Shown: piece after piece, positions 24,231 through 36,239 of the stretch
Layout of the letters: every line of letters starts with the position of its first letter
Position numbering within the stretch: position 1 is the stretch's first letter
DNA from: Symsagittifera roscoffensis
Lineage: Eukaryota > Xenacoelomorpha > Acoela > Convolutidae
Reading direction: 5' to 3'
Length of the DNA: 64,000 nucleotides
NCBI RefSeq assembly: GCF_963678635.1
Contig: NC_087064.1
Coordinates: 58,538,338 to 58,602,337, forward strand
Position numbers and translations under genes: made by a program
The notes under the pieces: model-generated
The model's input: only the letters and a program-made list of their open reading frames with translations
The model's database searches: none
Told to the model about the DNA's origin: nothing

Positions 24231-24594
24231 TTTATTTGGTTGACGTCAGTCCCGATGGGAGATTTGTTCGGGAACTTCCGTAATTCTGGCCCGTTGGGTG
24301 GTGCCTGTTTCTGTTGTACTTCTATTCCCAGGTTCGGTAGTATATCGTTTCCGAGGAGATTTCTTTCCGCTCCTTCGGTAATGAACAGTTTTTGATCTTT
24401 AGCGTCCCAACCCTTCGATTGGATTCTCACACGTACTTTTTGTTTATTGTACTCACGAAACCTTGATATGCTTTCTTCGTGAATTCGTCCACTGCTTCTA
24501 TCTTTAAAAATCTGTCTCGTATTTTCAATTCACGAAGTAGGTATTTCTTCATTAATGAAACTGGACTTGCTGAGTCGATCTAGATTTCAGTAGA
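24197..24594 (-). pseudogene. Retroelement aspartic protease (retropepsin-like), frameshifted
   Basis: On the minus strand IDSASPVSLMKKYLL reads as the active-site loop of a retropepsin (D-S-A-S in place of the usual D-T/S-G-A). RELKIRDRFLKIEAVDEF follows. After a stop and frame change near 24430 comes EGAERNLLGNDILPNLGIEV, which matches the C-terminal LG-D-L-L strand. It would process the Gag polyprotein. The stop makes this copy inactive. Confidence 0.7.
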
Positions 24595-25793
24595 TCAGGG
24601 GTTGAAGTTTCCCAAACATTCCATCAACGTCTTTTTTAGTTCTAGGCCTTCGTGATTGAATACGGTTCTCACTCCACGCTCGATCTTGTCTTCAATTGCA
24701 TTTATTTGGTTATCCGTATCCACCGCTAAAATTAAAAAGTCGTCCAGGTTGACTTCGAATTCGGAATTCTCCTGCGGGTTAACCCGGTAACTTTCCTCTT
24801 CGGGAGATGTTAGATTTTGCTCAACTACATTCGTTTGTGTTCTTGTTGTGCTTCTGCAGTGCTTTGCGAAATATCCTTTACGGCCACACGTGTTACAGTT
24901 TCTATCTCTAGCTGAGCATATAGTTTGGTGTCCTTTCTTGAACTGTTGACCGCAATTTAGACATTTGTTACTTTCAACTATATTTAGGGTTGGTTCGTTT
25001 TTTACATATTGAGGTCTTTGTCCAGTATATTGCACAAGGAATTTCAAGTATTGTTGATGTAATTTAGTGCCTTTCTCGTGGACAAGTACATAAAATAGCA
25101 CGTTTTCTGGGGTTCAGTATTCGATGAACAGTTTCTTTTGGATTTCAACGTTTCGCATATTTGTAATGATTATATCTCTAAGTAATTCTGACTCGAGTTC
25201 ACCCAACTTACAATTTTTTGCCAATTCCGATAGTGTTTCATGGAGCTTTTTTAGTGATTCGTTATCTTTCTGTCTTCGACCGAAAAATTTATATAACTCG
25301 TATGTTAGGTTTGTAGATACTGTAAATGTTGTTTTTAGTAATTCCCAGAATTCTGCAAAGTTGATTTCCAGTATTCTTTTCCCCGGATTTTTGTGTGAAA
25401 AGCGTTTCTGTCCTTCTCTTCCAAGTGCCAGGTTTAGTTGAGATTTTAATTTCTTATCGATATCTCCGATTTGAAGTCCGTTGAATTTCGCGTTATCTTC
25501 TGCCTTTCTCCTTCTCAGCTCTTCGTTGTAAGCTTGGATAGCTAATCGGTGACGTTCTTCTTTTTCTGCCCGACGGGATTGATCGTCGGAAGTTTCCATT
25601 GATTCAGCGATAGGGTATACTAGTTCGGGCCTCACTGGCGGGTTAATTACGTCTTCAATGTCCAGCGAATCTTTAGCAATAATTGTTAGTTGGAATTTTT
25701 CTGACTATTTTTCCAGTCGTGTTGATTATCATTCGATGTGTTGTTCCAGAAAAACTCTAGTCCTCGTAGGTTCGACTCGTTTGACTGCGCCAT
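24595..25793 (-). pseudogene. Gag-like protein with two zinc knuckles, frameshifted
   Basis: Structural protein of the LTR element. The likely start ATG is at 25793 (MAQSNESNLRGLEFFW), with a frameshift near 25690. The capsid-like part (25635-25114) is a helical charged segment with FAEFWELLKTTFTV and YKFFGRRQKDNESLKKLHETL, typical of gag domains of Ty3/gypsy elements. A stop and short gap near 25105 are followed by the nucleocapsid part (25101-24595). This has a CLNC...H...C knuckle and CNTCGRKGYFAKHC, a canonical CCHC box that binds the element RNA. The protease follows immediately. Confidence 0.8.
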
Positions 25794-25900
25794 GTTGAAA
25801 AATTAGAATAAAAGGAGAGCTCGAGCGCTAACGGAAACTTAAACTAAGACTAGTTTAGGTGTGGTTGATTAAGATCCCTACTGTTTTAAAGTAGGCTTTT

Positions 25901-26139
25901 TATCTAAGACTAGACTAAAAAGACTAAAGGGTAAAGTTAAGCTGAACAGCTGACAGAGTAAAAGATTGAAATAAAGATTAGTTACAGAGCACTCAAATTG
26001 GTTACGTATCATAAGCTAGTGATCGTGTCAAGTTCTGCCAAAAGCCATTGCGCTTTTGGCAGGTGTTAATTTAGCTCGGTAGTGGTTGAGTAAGAACTCA
26101 GAGGTTAAAGTGTCAACAAATAAGATATCACATTTGACA
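25901..26139 (-). repeat. 5' LTR (right repeat)
   Basis: Same 239-bp length as the left repeat with about nine substitutions by eye. The outer end CA is intact; the inner TG has become TA. The 9-bp hairpin is kept although its loop differs. No clear tRNA primer-binding site is recognised next to it. Confidence 0.9.
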
Positions 26140-28589
26140 CACCTACCTGCATTTTTAGCCTTAGTTGTCTTTATCGAGACTACGAAAGTTTGGTTCACCT
26201 TGTTTTTTCTGCTTTTTTTACTTCTTCTTTTTGGTGTTTGTGCTTCGCTTTGTGTTACTCATTCTACTAACTCAAAAATCAATATCGCTACTTTTCCCTG
26301 GTTCATGATCCTTATTATGCAAACATACCAACCAAAATTCGCAGAATTGTTTAATTTATCCTTGAAATTGTTTCACTGTAATTTCATTCTTGAAACAAGG
26401 AACTCATTCACAATTTTGGTCCCAGCATCAATCGAAGGAAATTAAAAGAACTCAAACCGTAAAAAAACACGTTCATGGAAAATTTAATCTTTCATTGAAT
26501 TTTATCTGAATAACATATTTGACAGCGATTATCTGGTAAAAATTGACCAATAATGGGTTGATTTTTAAATTGATGGACTTTTTGAGGATCGGCCCTGTGT
26601 TATTAGCTTTTCTACTGTCTCAGGCCCAAACTTTGCTCCAAAGCATACCAAAAGATAACTTGTAAAGTAAACAGTGTGTGATTTTTAAATAAGCTCAATA
26701 TTGAAGCAGTATCATTTTGCAAAAGTTCAAACTGCAAAAGAACCTGCCGAACCCCCTCCGCGAAGTCTGAAATATGCATGCTAACTTTACGATATTCAGA
26801 GGGCAGAAACCAAAGATAATTTGACACGTGCTTGCAAGGTTCCCTCAATCCGAATGATAATAGCTTCCCGAAAATAAAACCGCCTTATGAGAACTCGGTG
26901 TTTAGATGGTGAAAAGTTTTATAATTTTTATATGTGATAGATCTATTGAGGGATAAAATTTAGAACCCAAAACCCCCTAGATCGCTATTTTCAATTTTAT
27001 GCGCTAACTAAATTGTCCTAACCCCGAACTCTGAAGGCAATTTATTGACCCCAAATGATCGACAGTAGCTAAAATTTTCTATGTAGAAGAAGTGACACGA
27101 AACATTATGCTACCCACTTGAATCGAATCAAGCTGTTCGACCGAAAGCTATTAGCACTTAGGAAAAGTAATCTTTTTTCAACCGAAAAAGCATTTGGCAC
27201 AAAAAATTGATCGAGGGCAAATCAAGGTTATGGAGGCAATGGATACTATACACCAACTCCGAAATAAGGTTTCCTGTAATCAATATTCTTCCTGCAGCTT
27301 TTTCCGATTCTAATAAACTTTTTCCGGAAACAATGAAAAGAAATCTAAAAAGTGGGATAAAATGTAGAACTTAGCCGGATACGAATGGAAATTGTTTGCT
27401 GGAACTCCTCTTGAACTTGAGTGCATATTAGGTTACTGATAACTTGTGATACGTGTTCTGACCATTGAAAAGGGGGGAAAACTTTGTATTCTGGTGTGTT
27501 TTAATTTTTTTCCATGCAAAGTTTTCAATTTTCCTTGCTACCCCGATTAGTTATTGCAAAGAGTTGAGTGGTTTATCATATTCAAGCTCTTTCAGTCGTG
27601 ATTGAAACGAGATAAATAAATTCACAAATTTTTCCCAGTGTCGAGAAAAACTGGTTTTTAGTTCAATTTCAAACAATAAAAATCTGTCGTAATTTCCTCT
27701 CTTTTTCATTTTACTTCTGAGCCGGCTATTGAAAAATCACGCTTGGCTTCGTTATGCTAGGTTATAGGTACCTCTCATTACGTCATATTCGCATTAAAAA
27801 ATTCCTTGGCTGCGAATAATTTTTTTTCCGATTTCTTTTCTATTTTGTGCCAAAGTTTTGATTTTATCTGATATGCGCTTTTTTTAAAAAAAAATTTAAG
27901 TTACTGCTCCATTTCTCTATTACTCAGGTCATATTTTTTGGCGGAAACGGAAAAAGTGACAGCAAAAAAAAATAAGAAAGAAAAGTATCCGATAACAGTT
28001 TTGAATGTTAAAGCAACGGCTGACCAGATCAAATGAAATTCTCAAAGCAAAAATATCAAAAATTTGGTCATCCACTAAAAGTTAAAATTATTTTTAAATG
28101 ACAGGACGCAATAGTATTTTTATAGCACGAATAATTTCTTTAAAGCTTAAGCGAAGTAGAGGATGCTGAAAAATATATTGATTATTCTCGAACACTCGCA
28201 CCAACGTGCAAAAAGCAAACCAACTAATGAATAGCATAATTTATCAGCATCAATAATGGTTGTGCACAAAGTCGGTATGGTTGAAAACTTAGAAGTCATC
28301 GATGATTTGTAAATTATACAGTTCAGATTGCTATGATATTAATTTTGTTCTTTTGAAACGTGTACAAAAAATACTAGCAAGCTCTCTAACAAAAACTTTT
28401 AATGACTGTTTCAAATCAGGAACTTAGTCATATTGTTTTCAGTTTGGAAAAGATAACCATTTCTAAGGAAGTAAAATTGACCATCTCTCAGACTCTAGAC
28501 CAATTTTGCTTCTTAAATTTCAGGGAAAAATCTTTGAGCGTTTTTTTTTTCAGCCTCAAATAGAAGTATACAAAATTAAGATAATCCAA
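26140..28589. other. Intergenic; no gene recognised
   Basis: AT-rich sequence with only short open frames on both strands, none with a recognisable motif, signal peptide or splice context. Confidence 0.55.
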
Positions 28590-29920
28590 AACATTTAGTT
28601 CGGATTCAGAACAGAAAGACGCATTGTTGACGCAATCATTACACTGTTGAAAGATGTTTCAATGTCTTTTTTGAACCAAAATTTAAAACTAAAATTTCGT
28701 TTCTAGACATCCCGGAAGCTTTTGATACCGTTGATCACTCTAGCTTAATAGTCAAGCTCAGTTTTTTTTTGGGAACGAAAAATGAGCGATTAGCCACAAA
28801 AAACAATGGTGTTCAGATAAACTCTTTCACATTCCATAAAAAAATTGTTATGCTCTCACACGTCAAAGTCAAGCGATTTTGATTGAAGTAAGTGATTGGT
28901 TAAATAAGTACAAACTGACACTAAACTTCAAAAATCAATATCATGGGTCACTGTCGAATGCAGAATATTGAAGAAAAAAAAACTTGTGGTTTTATTGACC
29001 CTGAAGTAAAAGGAAACTTTTCTTATCATTTCCGATTTCATCCCGACAACAAATCGAATTTTCATCTGTACTTTGACAAAAAAATTGGCGTTCGAAGTTA
29101 ATAGATTTTTCTTTCAATTGGGAAAAATTTTAACAGGTTAACAACTAGTAACTGCTTCATTGAGTTTTCAATAAACTTTTTTACCAAGTAATTCGCTAAT
29201 TTTTTCCTGCAACATTCACTTTATATTAAAATTTTTGAAATGCCGAGCTACTTTGTTTGTTCAACCACCAATCCCCCTCAGTAAAAATCTGTTAATAGAA
29301 AGTAGTTGATTACACCACTTTCGCAGTTCAGGAATTTTCTTTTAATTAAAAAAAGTTTAAAGAAGACAACAACTTGTAGTAGTTTCTAAGAATTAGACTC
29401 AGCCAATCATTCATTTTGAGCTTTAAAACATGGAAACATTGACAAACTCAATTTGATACACTTGAAATGAAAATCAGAAAGCTGAGTAGAATATTTTTTA
29501 AAGCGCACGATAGATTCACTGAGTTAAAGCATGTAAGCAAAACTTGTTTTTTTAATTTCTTTGTCGAAAAGATGTTCTTAATAATTGGAAGCTTTTTTAT
29601 CAAGATCCTGAGTTGAACTACTGAGATATGCCATTACTGAAAAAAGTTGAACACACAACATTCAAGAAGAAAACAATCAAAATTTACCAACAGAAGAACA
29701 ACTGACCAGAGAGTCAATTAGACCTGAATTTGAAAATATTTATCAATTTTACTGCATAAATTGTGTTTTGAATGGGATTTCTCTAAATAATTTGAATAGT
29801 TCCAATCGCAAAATATTTGAAAACCTTGTATTTACTAAGAAATACAATTTTATGGGGCATGCTTTGAGAAGTTTTTTTATGAATATCTAGAACGTTTTTC
29901 TAGTGGTTTCTAGGAGTAAA
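28590..29920 (+). pseudogene. Decayed LINE reverse transcriptase fragment
   Basis: On the plus strand, FGFRTERRIVDAIITLL (near 28600) and LDIPEAFDTVDHSSLI (near 28708) match the RT fingers/palm motifs (QFGFR...; F-D-L-KAFDTVDH). VSDWLNKYKLTLNFK (near 28890) matches the thumb. The YADD region between them is missing. Further downstream only vague resemblance remains to the C-terminal region of such proteins. Same general family type as the LINE at 4.2-8.2 kb, but opposite strand and much older. Confidence 0.65.
29147..29340 (+). repeat. Dispersed repeat, copy 1 (copy 2 at about 31430-31750)
   Basis: Shared phrases in order: ttttcaataaa, ttc(t/c)tgcaacatt, atcccc(c/t)tcagt, gttaatagaaa or gttgatagaaa, and ttacacc(a/g)c. 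Diverged; non-coding. A third, weaker similarity lies near 32390-32530. Confidence 0.5.
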
Positions 29921-30620
29921 AAACATCAACCAAGAAGAATTAAAAAATTTGAAAAGGTTTTCATAAACGGGTTGATTGAAGGGTATGGAGAGGCGTAAGT
30001 TCAGTTATTTTTTACCAATCGAACAATCTATTGGATTAAAGAAGTGAATTTTGTAATTGTTCTCCGCTTAAAGAGACACCTGAAAACGGGTCGTGTCGTC
30101 CTAATGGTGTTCTCCCATTCTATTCAGAACTTTTTTTTGGTGAGGTTGTATAAATATATCTGTAACTAGACATCGTCTGTAATCAAATTTTAATGACTAC
30201 TATAAAATAAAACATTATGTTCCGACCATCTCGACTGAAAATCAGTATGTTTCGATCATCTCGACTAAAATTCGATGTTTCGACCATTTTTGACCCAGAC
30301 AAATGTACTTGACCGTGCTCGAAACAGGCAAGTTATTTTGACTCTGCTCGACCAAATTTGGACTTATTTCGATTTTCAAACAAAATGAACTGTTCAAATA
30401 TAAACTTTTCAATTTATGCTTTTCGGGTAACATTCTATGATGCTTTTTTTTCATAATGAAATGATTAGAGTTATTTGCTATTATAAAGTTTTGTAGAGTT
30501 GGGCTGTTTTTGAGCTATTTTTTCCCATTTTTTGGAATGCTCGTTTGCATTTTGAGTAAAAAAATTGTTGATATTTTAAAGAAATTTTCCTCGTTGACTC
30601 CGAATTACCGCTGATCAATC

Positions 30621-30740
30621 GGTACTTTTCGACCGTACTCGAGGTATGTTTCGACCGAGCTCGAGGTATGTTTCGACCTTCCTCGACCGTGCGAGAGGTA
30701 TGTTTCGACCGTTCTCGACGGTGCTCGAGGTATGTTTCGA
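30621..30740. repeat. Tandem repeat built on tatgtttcgaccg.gctcgagg
   Basis: Four to five imperfect copies of a roughly 24-bp unit rich in TCGA. Looser versions start near 30220. It makes a repetitive minus-strand open frame (RSKHTSRTVEE, RSKHTSSTVEK) that is a product of the repeat. Confidence 0.75.
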
Positions 30741-30940
30741 ATTTGTCTCGGCTATTCTTTTTCGGTCGAGCACTGACATGTACTGGACTTTGAAACTCGA
30801 AACATAAAGTGAGCACCTCGACCCGGAATGAACGGATTTTGTTCATACACAAAAGATAGATAAATCTCTCGTCAACAGCCCGACAGATGTCTGTAACCGC
30901 TCTCCAGAGTATACTACCTTTTAGAGCCATTATCCAAGCA

Positions 30941-32780
30941 TTTATGATTAATTGAACGTATAATTCAGCATTTATGCAACAGAGATGGGTTGTAAAAGGG
31001 ATCGAACCCGAACTTCAAATAACCCAAAGTAGCAAAAATTCATAAAAATTTTGTTGTAGTGTAGTTCAATTGTTTGCTTTAGGAAATCAGAATTGATTTA
31101 GCCAGAGCCAATGGTGACCAGCAATATGCTGAAAATTTGCAATAGTTTCCTAAATTTACCTTTTTAGGTGAAATAATAGTTAGGCCAAAATCCAAAAATG
31201 TTACAAAAACTCTTCTGATTCTTATTTAAAAAATCCTAGATGACTTTGGCCGAACTCGCCAGGTCCCCTAACTGAAATTAGTTGCCTTTTGGACCCAGGG
31301 CTGTACGATTTTGCTCAAAACAACTTAAATCGAGTTGTTTATAACTGGGTTAACCTTGTATTCGCTTTTCGCTTGGCGAAAAGCCAGAAGATACAAGTAA
31401 ATCAATGAGTATCAAGTCCAAGCCTTGACTTTTTTCCTGCGGGCTTTCAATAAATTATTTATGCTAGTGAATCTGCTAATTTCTTCTGCAACATTTATTC
31501 TATTCTAAATTTTGAACCGCTAAGCTATGTTGAATGTTCAAAGTTACTTAGCCTTTTTGCTTGTAAAAATTGACCGTTTTTCTTTTTTCAGAATGATATA
31601 TTGCAAAAGTGATGAACTTATAATATGAACCTGTTTTTCAGCCCTATGTGCGCGCCATTTCCAGTTCATTTTTAAAGACATTGACAACCGATCCCCTTCA
31701 GTTACACGTTGTTGATAGAAAAAAGTTGTTTACACCGCTGGTTGGTAAGTGGAATACTTCAACTGTTCCCAGACGAACTACAAGCAATATCTGGTCCTAT
31801 GGGTATTGGGCCATAATATCACTGTAATCGAATTTAATTGGAGAGAGCGTGATAGCGAGATTTGCTGCACAATTTTCATTGCAAACTACCTCATGACAGA
31901 ATCGTTGGATCAAGGTAACAACTGGATTTTATCAACCTTAAATTTCTAGAATTAAGAAAAGTGTCCATCAAAATCTCGAAGGTAGTTTTTTATTGATCTC
32001 TCAGAATTATTTTTTCACAATTTCTGAAAATTAGGTTGCGATTGTTTCACCAGTGGCTAATTGCGAGTGATGCAAAACTTCGTTTTGAGTTTTTCCGGGC
32101 TGAGCAAAAGAAAAAATTTTCTCTTTTAATAACGAATTGCATAATCTGACGTTAAAGATATATCTGATGAGAATTTTCGATATTTCGGTGCCAATTTCAG
32201 CCAGACGGCAATTCGTATCATAACTCCAAGTGTTCCGACTGCCAAATAACTAGCCTTCACCGTTTTATGTCACTTTGAGTTGATAGATGGCATAGCTGTC
32301 GAACCGTACTATGAACACAATTTTCAGTGTTCAAATAGAATTAAAAATCCAGTTCTCTTTTAGAGTTTTGCAATCAACCCGTCTGTCAGACGTTGTTTAT
32401 AAAGGAGTGTGGCAGTTACACCACGGGTAAACGAATAGTTTAATTCTTTTCACACCACGTATAAGCCTTGGATACTGGGTCTATGAGAAACAGGTTGACT
32501 CCGGTTTCAATTGAGAGAGAGATAGCTGGATTTTCATTTCATAACAGTTCATTTCATAATAGCCAGCGGCCTTGACTCAAAAGCGTATACAGAAAGTATT
32601 ATACTGGATTTAGCTTATACGTCAACGAAGCTAAGGTGAGTGCCAGTCAGAGTTTAGAGTGTAGTTTATTGTATACTTCAGTAACCCTTTCCAGCTGTTT
32701 TGTAGGATATTTTAGCTGTATCTATAGCTGTAGCAATGGATATGATGAAAAACTTAGATAACTTTTGTGAAGGTTGTTTT
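30941..32780. other. Gene-poor stretch with old repeats
   Basis: Contains the second copy of the 29.15-kb repeat (31430-31750) and a weaker third (32390-32530). No coding sequence recognised. Confidence 0.5.
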
Positions 32781-32955
32781 AGTGCTCCAAAAATCTGAAA
32801 AAAATGTTGGTGCACCAAAAAGCTTAAAAAATGTAATAGGACACCAAAAAAGCTAAACAGTTTTATTTGACTAAAATGTTAAAAAGTGTTCGTGCATCAA
32901 AAAGGCTTAAAAATTCTAGTGCACCAAGGATTAAGAAAAATTTTTAGTGAGCCAA
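32781..32955. repeat. Tandem repeat of gtgcaccaaaaagcttaaaaa type
   Basis: About six degenerate copies of a 25-40-bp unit: gtgctccaaaaatctgaaaa, gtgcaccaaaaagcttaaaa, ggacaccaaaaaagctaaac, gtgcatcaaaaaggcttaaa, gtgcaccaaggattaagaaa, gtgagccaaaaaaatac. Confidence 0.75.
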
Positions 32956-33879
32956 AAAAATACAGAGCTGATTTAAATTATCTGGACAAAATGAATAAAA
33001 TTTGAGTTAACTTCAGACAAAAATGATGACGAACAAAGTTTCCTGAGAATATTCACAGAAATATTCCAGTGCAATTTATTTTGCGAATTTGGGGACTTAA
33101 GTTTTACCCTTAAACCGATCATTTTTGGCTTTTATAATCAATGAAAAATGACGCCCGAACTATTGCTGGTCAAATTGAGCCTCCTCTGTAGCCAAATAAA
33201 TAATTTTTAAGCACGATTAAATAAAATTAAGCATGGTATAACCTCTAAAAGCTTATGCAAAACGTTTTAAAATTGATTTCAAACGAAACATTGGTATTTT
33301 ATGACACTTTTTGGCAAAATAAATTTAATTGTACTGAATTTGAAGATTATTACCCTTCTTAAAACATCTTCTAATCTCTTCATTATCGATGCGACATTTG
33401 CGTCCAACCCTGAAAAATTTTCTGATCATGTTGGCGCAAAATGTCAGATTTGAGGAGAACAATAAAAAAAACATGGAGTTTTTTTGCCAAATGTAGATTT
33501 CGGGGATTGCTTCTCTGGGTTCGTTCTTTCTTTCCTAACGACACCGCAAAGTCGTGCCTTGGGTAGTGAATTCAGCGGGGCAACCGAGATTCACTACTAT
33601 CTACAATCCCGAAAGTGTTATTTTGGTGGCAACTATTCTGTATTGTATTATGTTGCTTGCCCCCTTCTGTGTATTGCTCTTCCGGCTGTCTTGTCTACTC
33701 GATACAATCGCAAGGATTTCCAATGATAAATTAATTTAGATGATTATATGTCCAATTACAGAAGGCTCTGATTGGCGAGGATATAATCTAATAATTAAAT
33801 CAAAAGGAAAGGGTCAGCGATTTATCAGCACAATTTCCTACTTGCAATTAACTTCCAACTAACTCCACTAACACTAAAC

Positions 33880-33892
<13 letters not shown>

Positions 33893-33913
<21 letters not shown>
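33893..33913. repeat. (TC)n microsatellite
   Basis: About ten uninterrupted TC units. Confidence 0.95.
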
Positions 33914-33915
<2 letters not shown>

Positions 33916-33943
33916 AAAATCTGTGATGATAATCAACTATTCA

Positions 33944-34115
33944 ATTTGCTAGCAACAATTGTTCTCTCCTACTAACTGAGAACCAATTATACTCTCTCTC
34001 AGTATCAATTGCTCTCTTCTCTGACCGAGAACCAACTACTCTTAATAGTAGCTAACAATTGTTCTCTTCTCTGACTGAGACCCAACTACTCTCAATAGTA
34101 GCTAACAACTGTTCT
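33944..34115. repeat. Tandem repeat of ~55-bp unit with tctgact/ccgagaaccaactactct
   Basis: Three to four imperfect units containing caattgttctctt(ctctgac)tgagaaccaactactctcaatagtagcta in pieces. Each carries gag/ctc complementarity that could fold. Confidence 0.7.
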
Positions 34116-35756
34116 AAATCTTACAGGCACTCCGGTACCCTTCAATTCTTTATCTTTCTTTATACTTAGTTTTAGTTTAGTCACGCCATTCCCTATCAGT
34201 CCTTACATCCGCTTAAATCACCCGTCGGCCAATGTTTAAGGCTATATGCCTCCCCCTGTCACTCTGCCACATGCCAACTTCAGTTTCTTTTATCAATCTT
34301 TTCACGCTTATTAGATACCCGGTATGCGGTAGATGTCACAATTTGATCAAGCAGACAAATGTCATACGATTCTACTCCACTAATTCCTGACCTCCGTGAC
34401 TTCAGCCCTCGAGTTCAACTCAACCTCCAAGCCATGCTATATTTACTCAGTGACCCTCCCAAGGTCTTTATTTTAGTTATCCCGTGAACGTTCCGACCTC
34501 CTAAGGGTAGGGGGCGGCCCTTTTCATGGGTAACTAATTAATTTCAGGCATCTAAAATTTCTATCTGTACTCTATTCCAATCCCGACCTTCTAGCTATCA
34601 GGGGAACGTAGTTTGTCTAGTAGGGGTCAAATTAAACCAAAAATTCACCTCTTTAGAGCCAAGTAAATTCCCAGTTTCTTCATACTATTTAGGAGACATA
34701 ATTCTCATGCTGCGGTCCTATTACTATCAGATTGCTCTGGGACTACTCTTCTTTAATCTAGTTGAATTGCTAGTAATAGATAACTCGCAGTGCTACACTG
34801 ACCGCAATTTTTACCATGTCCACTTTGAATTAACTCTACTACTCCACGGTTGCAATGTAAAAGATATATCACCATCAACTTCCCAATATATGAGTTTTCC
34901 TCCCAACTTTTAGCAAGGTGACCCATTCTCATTTCCAGGGGCTGTACTGGGGAATACGCCACTTCCGGTGTTAATCTTGACTTTTTCCATGCAATTTTTG
35001 GGTCAAGACGCCCAAGGGTCAACTTGAGGTCACCCAGGGGTCAACCGGGGTCAAACCTCCATATTTGGACTCAGAATCCCATGGGGGTCCCAAGTACCAA
35101 GTTTTATCCATATCCCATTAATACTTCACAATTTATCTCATTTCTAAGGTCCATTATCTTTTTTTCCGGAAAAACACTATTAACGCCGGGAGGAGTCGCC
35201 GGAGGTTTTTCACTCACAAGGGGTCTTTTTTCGGGGTTCGCATCTTATGTCCATTGCCGCAATAAAATCATTATGCCACCTTCATCATTTCGCGTTAATT
35301 GCCTATTTCCGGTCTAGGGGGATGTTTTTCAAGTGCTGTTAAATTCCGATCCAACCGCCGGATTCGGTTCAAATTATAGCTTAAGATGTATCTTGCCATT
35401 GCATATCATCCCTCCAAGTTTCAGCTACCTGCACTCATTGGAGGCCGATAAACGAATTCCTAAAGTTAGGGCTTGGTTTTTTTACTTAAGGCATAAAACC
35501 GGAAGTTGGGTTCCTAGGGGTCTGGGATTGTAAACTTAAGCTTCCCTTAACTAGGCCTACAACATACTAGAATTTGAGCCCAACACCGCCGCTAGTTTTC
35601 GAGTTCTGATAGGGCTATTTACACTTCCGGGTACCGTTATCACTTGCCTCCCAAGGGTCTAAGGGATCCCGTTTTTGTGTATGCCCGGGTCAAATCATCT
35701 CTAGTATGTATTGCTCCTCTGAATCTCATAACATAAGCTTTCTTAGTTCCGATTTT

Positions 35757-35773
35757 GGGGGGGGGGGGGGGGG
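35757..35773. repeat. 17-base G homopolymer
   Basis: Uninterrupted G run at the right edge of the distinct block. Long G runs are error-prone in sequencing, so its exact length is uncertain. Confidence 0.85.
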
Positions 35774-36200
35774 TTCGCCGATTTTGTCAAATTTTTTTTC
35801 TGTCATAAGAGGGACATTATCTTATAAGATTGAACTATTTTGAACTCTACCCTTTGTTTGCTCTTCTACTTAACTTAATGACAAATCAATCTTACGCTCA
35901 GGTTACTGTAGCATGCAATACAGTAGAATCACCAAGTCTACATCAAAGGCCGTTTTTAAACAACTTTCATGCAGCGAAGGACAAAATGCTTGAAAACTTC
36001 TGTCAGCCAGTCAAAATTGATCAATCATAATTTTGAGGGAAATAAGCAGGGAATCGTTCGGATATACTAAACAATCCACCTAATAACAAAGAGGGAAGAT
36101 TGTTAAGTAGATTAAAACAATCGAATTTTCGAGCAATCAGAATGCAGCACAAAATTAGAATTAGCAACGCTCTCTGTGCTAACTTACTGGAGAGCAGGGA

Positions 36201-36239
<39 letters not shown>

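Larger units (their letters stand above)
22067..26139 (-). mobile_element. LTR retrotransposon with gag and protease, no recognisable RT or integrase
   Basis: Two 239-bp direct repeats bound a minus-strand element of 4073 bp. From its 5' end (right) it has an LTR, gag with zinc knuckles, a retropepsin, then about 1.5 kb of lysine-rich disordered coding sequence where pol would be expected. On the element's strand a purine-rich GCGGGGAA sits directly before the TG of the 3' LTR, as a polypurine tract should. No target-site duplication is visible. Gag zinc-knuckle and protease style suggest Ty3/gypsy. The LTRs differ at about nine positions by eye, so the insertion is not very recent. Probably non-autonomous. 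Confidence 0.88.
33480..35756. other. Compositionally distinct block, C/T-richer than flanks, no gene recognised
   Basis: The block is visibly less AT-rich than its neighbours, with many CCC/GGG runs and phrases such as gaggtcacccaggggtcaaccggggtca. It starts before a (TC)n microsatellite and ends at a 17-G run. Short open frames (for example 33484-33726 and 34707-34913, +) show no motif. It may be a UTR or LTR of an unrecognised element, or a foreign insertion; nothing decides this. Confidence 0.4.

Noticed and set aside
22062-26144. Target-site duplication flanking the LTR element
   Set aside because: Flanks ttttt and cacct do not match; none could be claimed.
30481-30930. 149-codon minus-strand open frame
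   Set aside because: Its middle is the translation of the TCGA tandem repeat; no domain, splice context or start context supports a gene.
33484-33726. 80-codon open frame with hydrophobic stretches
   Set aside because: No recognisable family, no splice or promoter context, inside a compositionally odd non-coding block.
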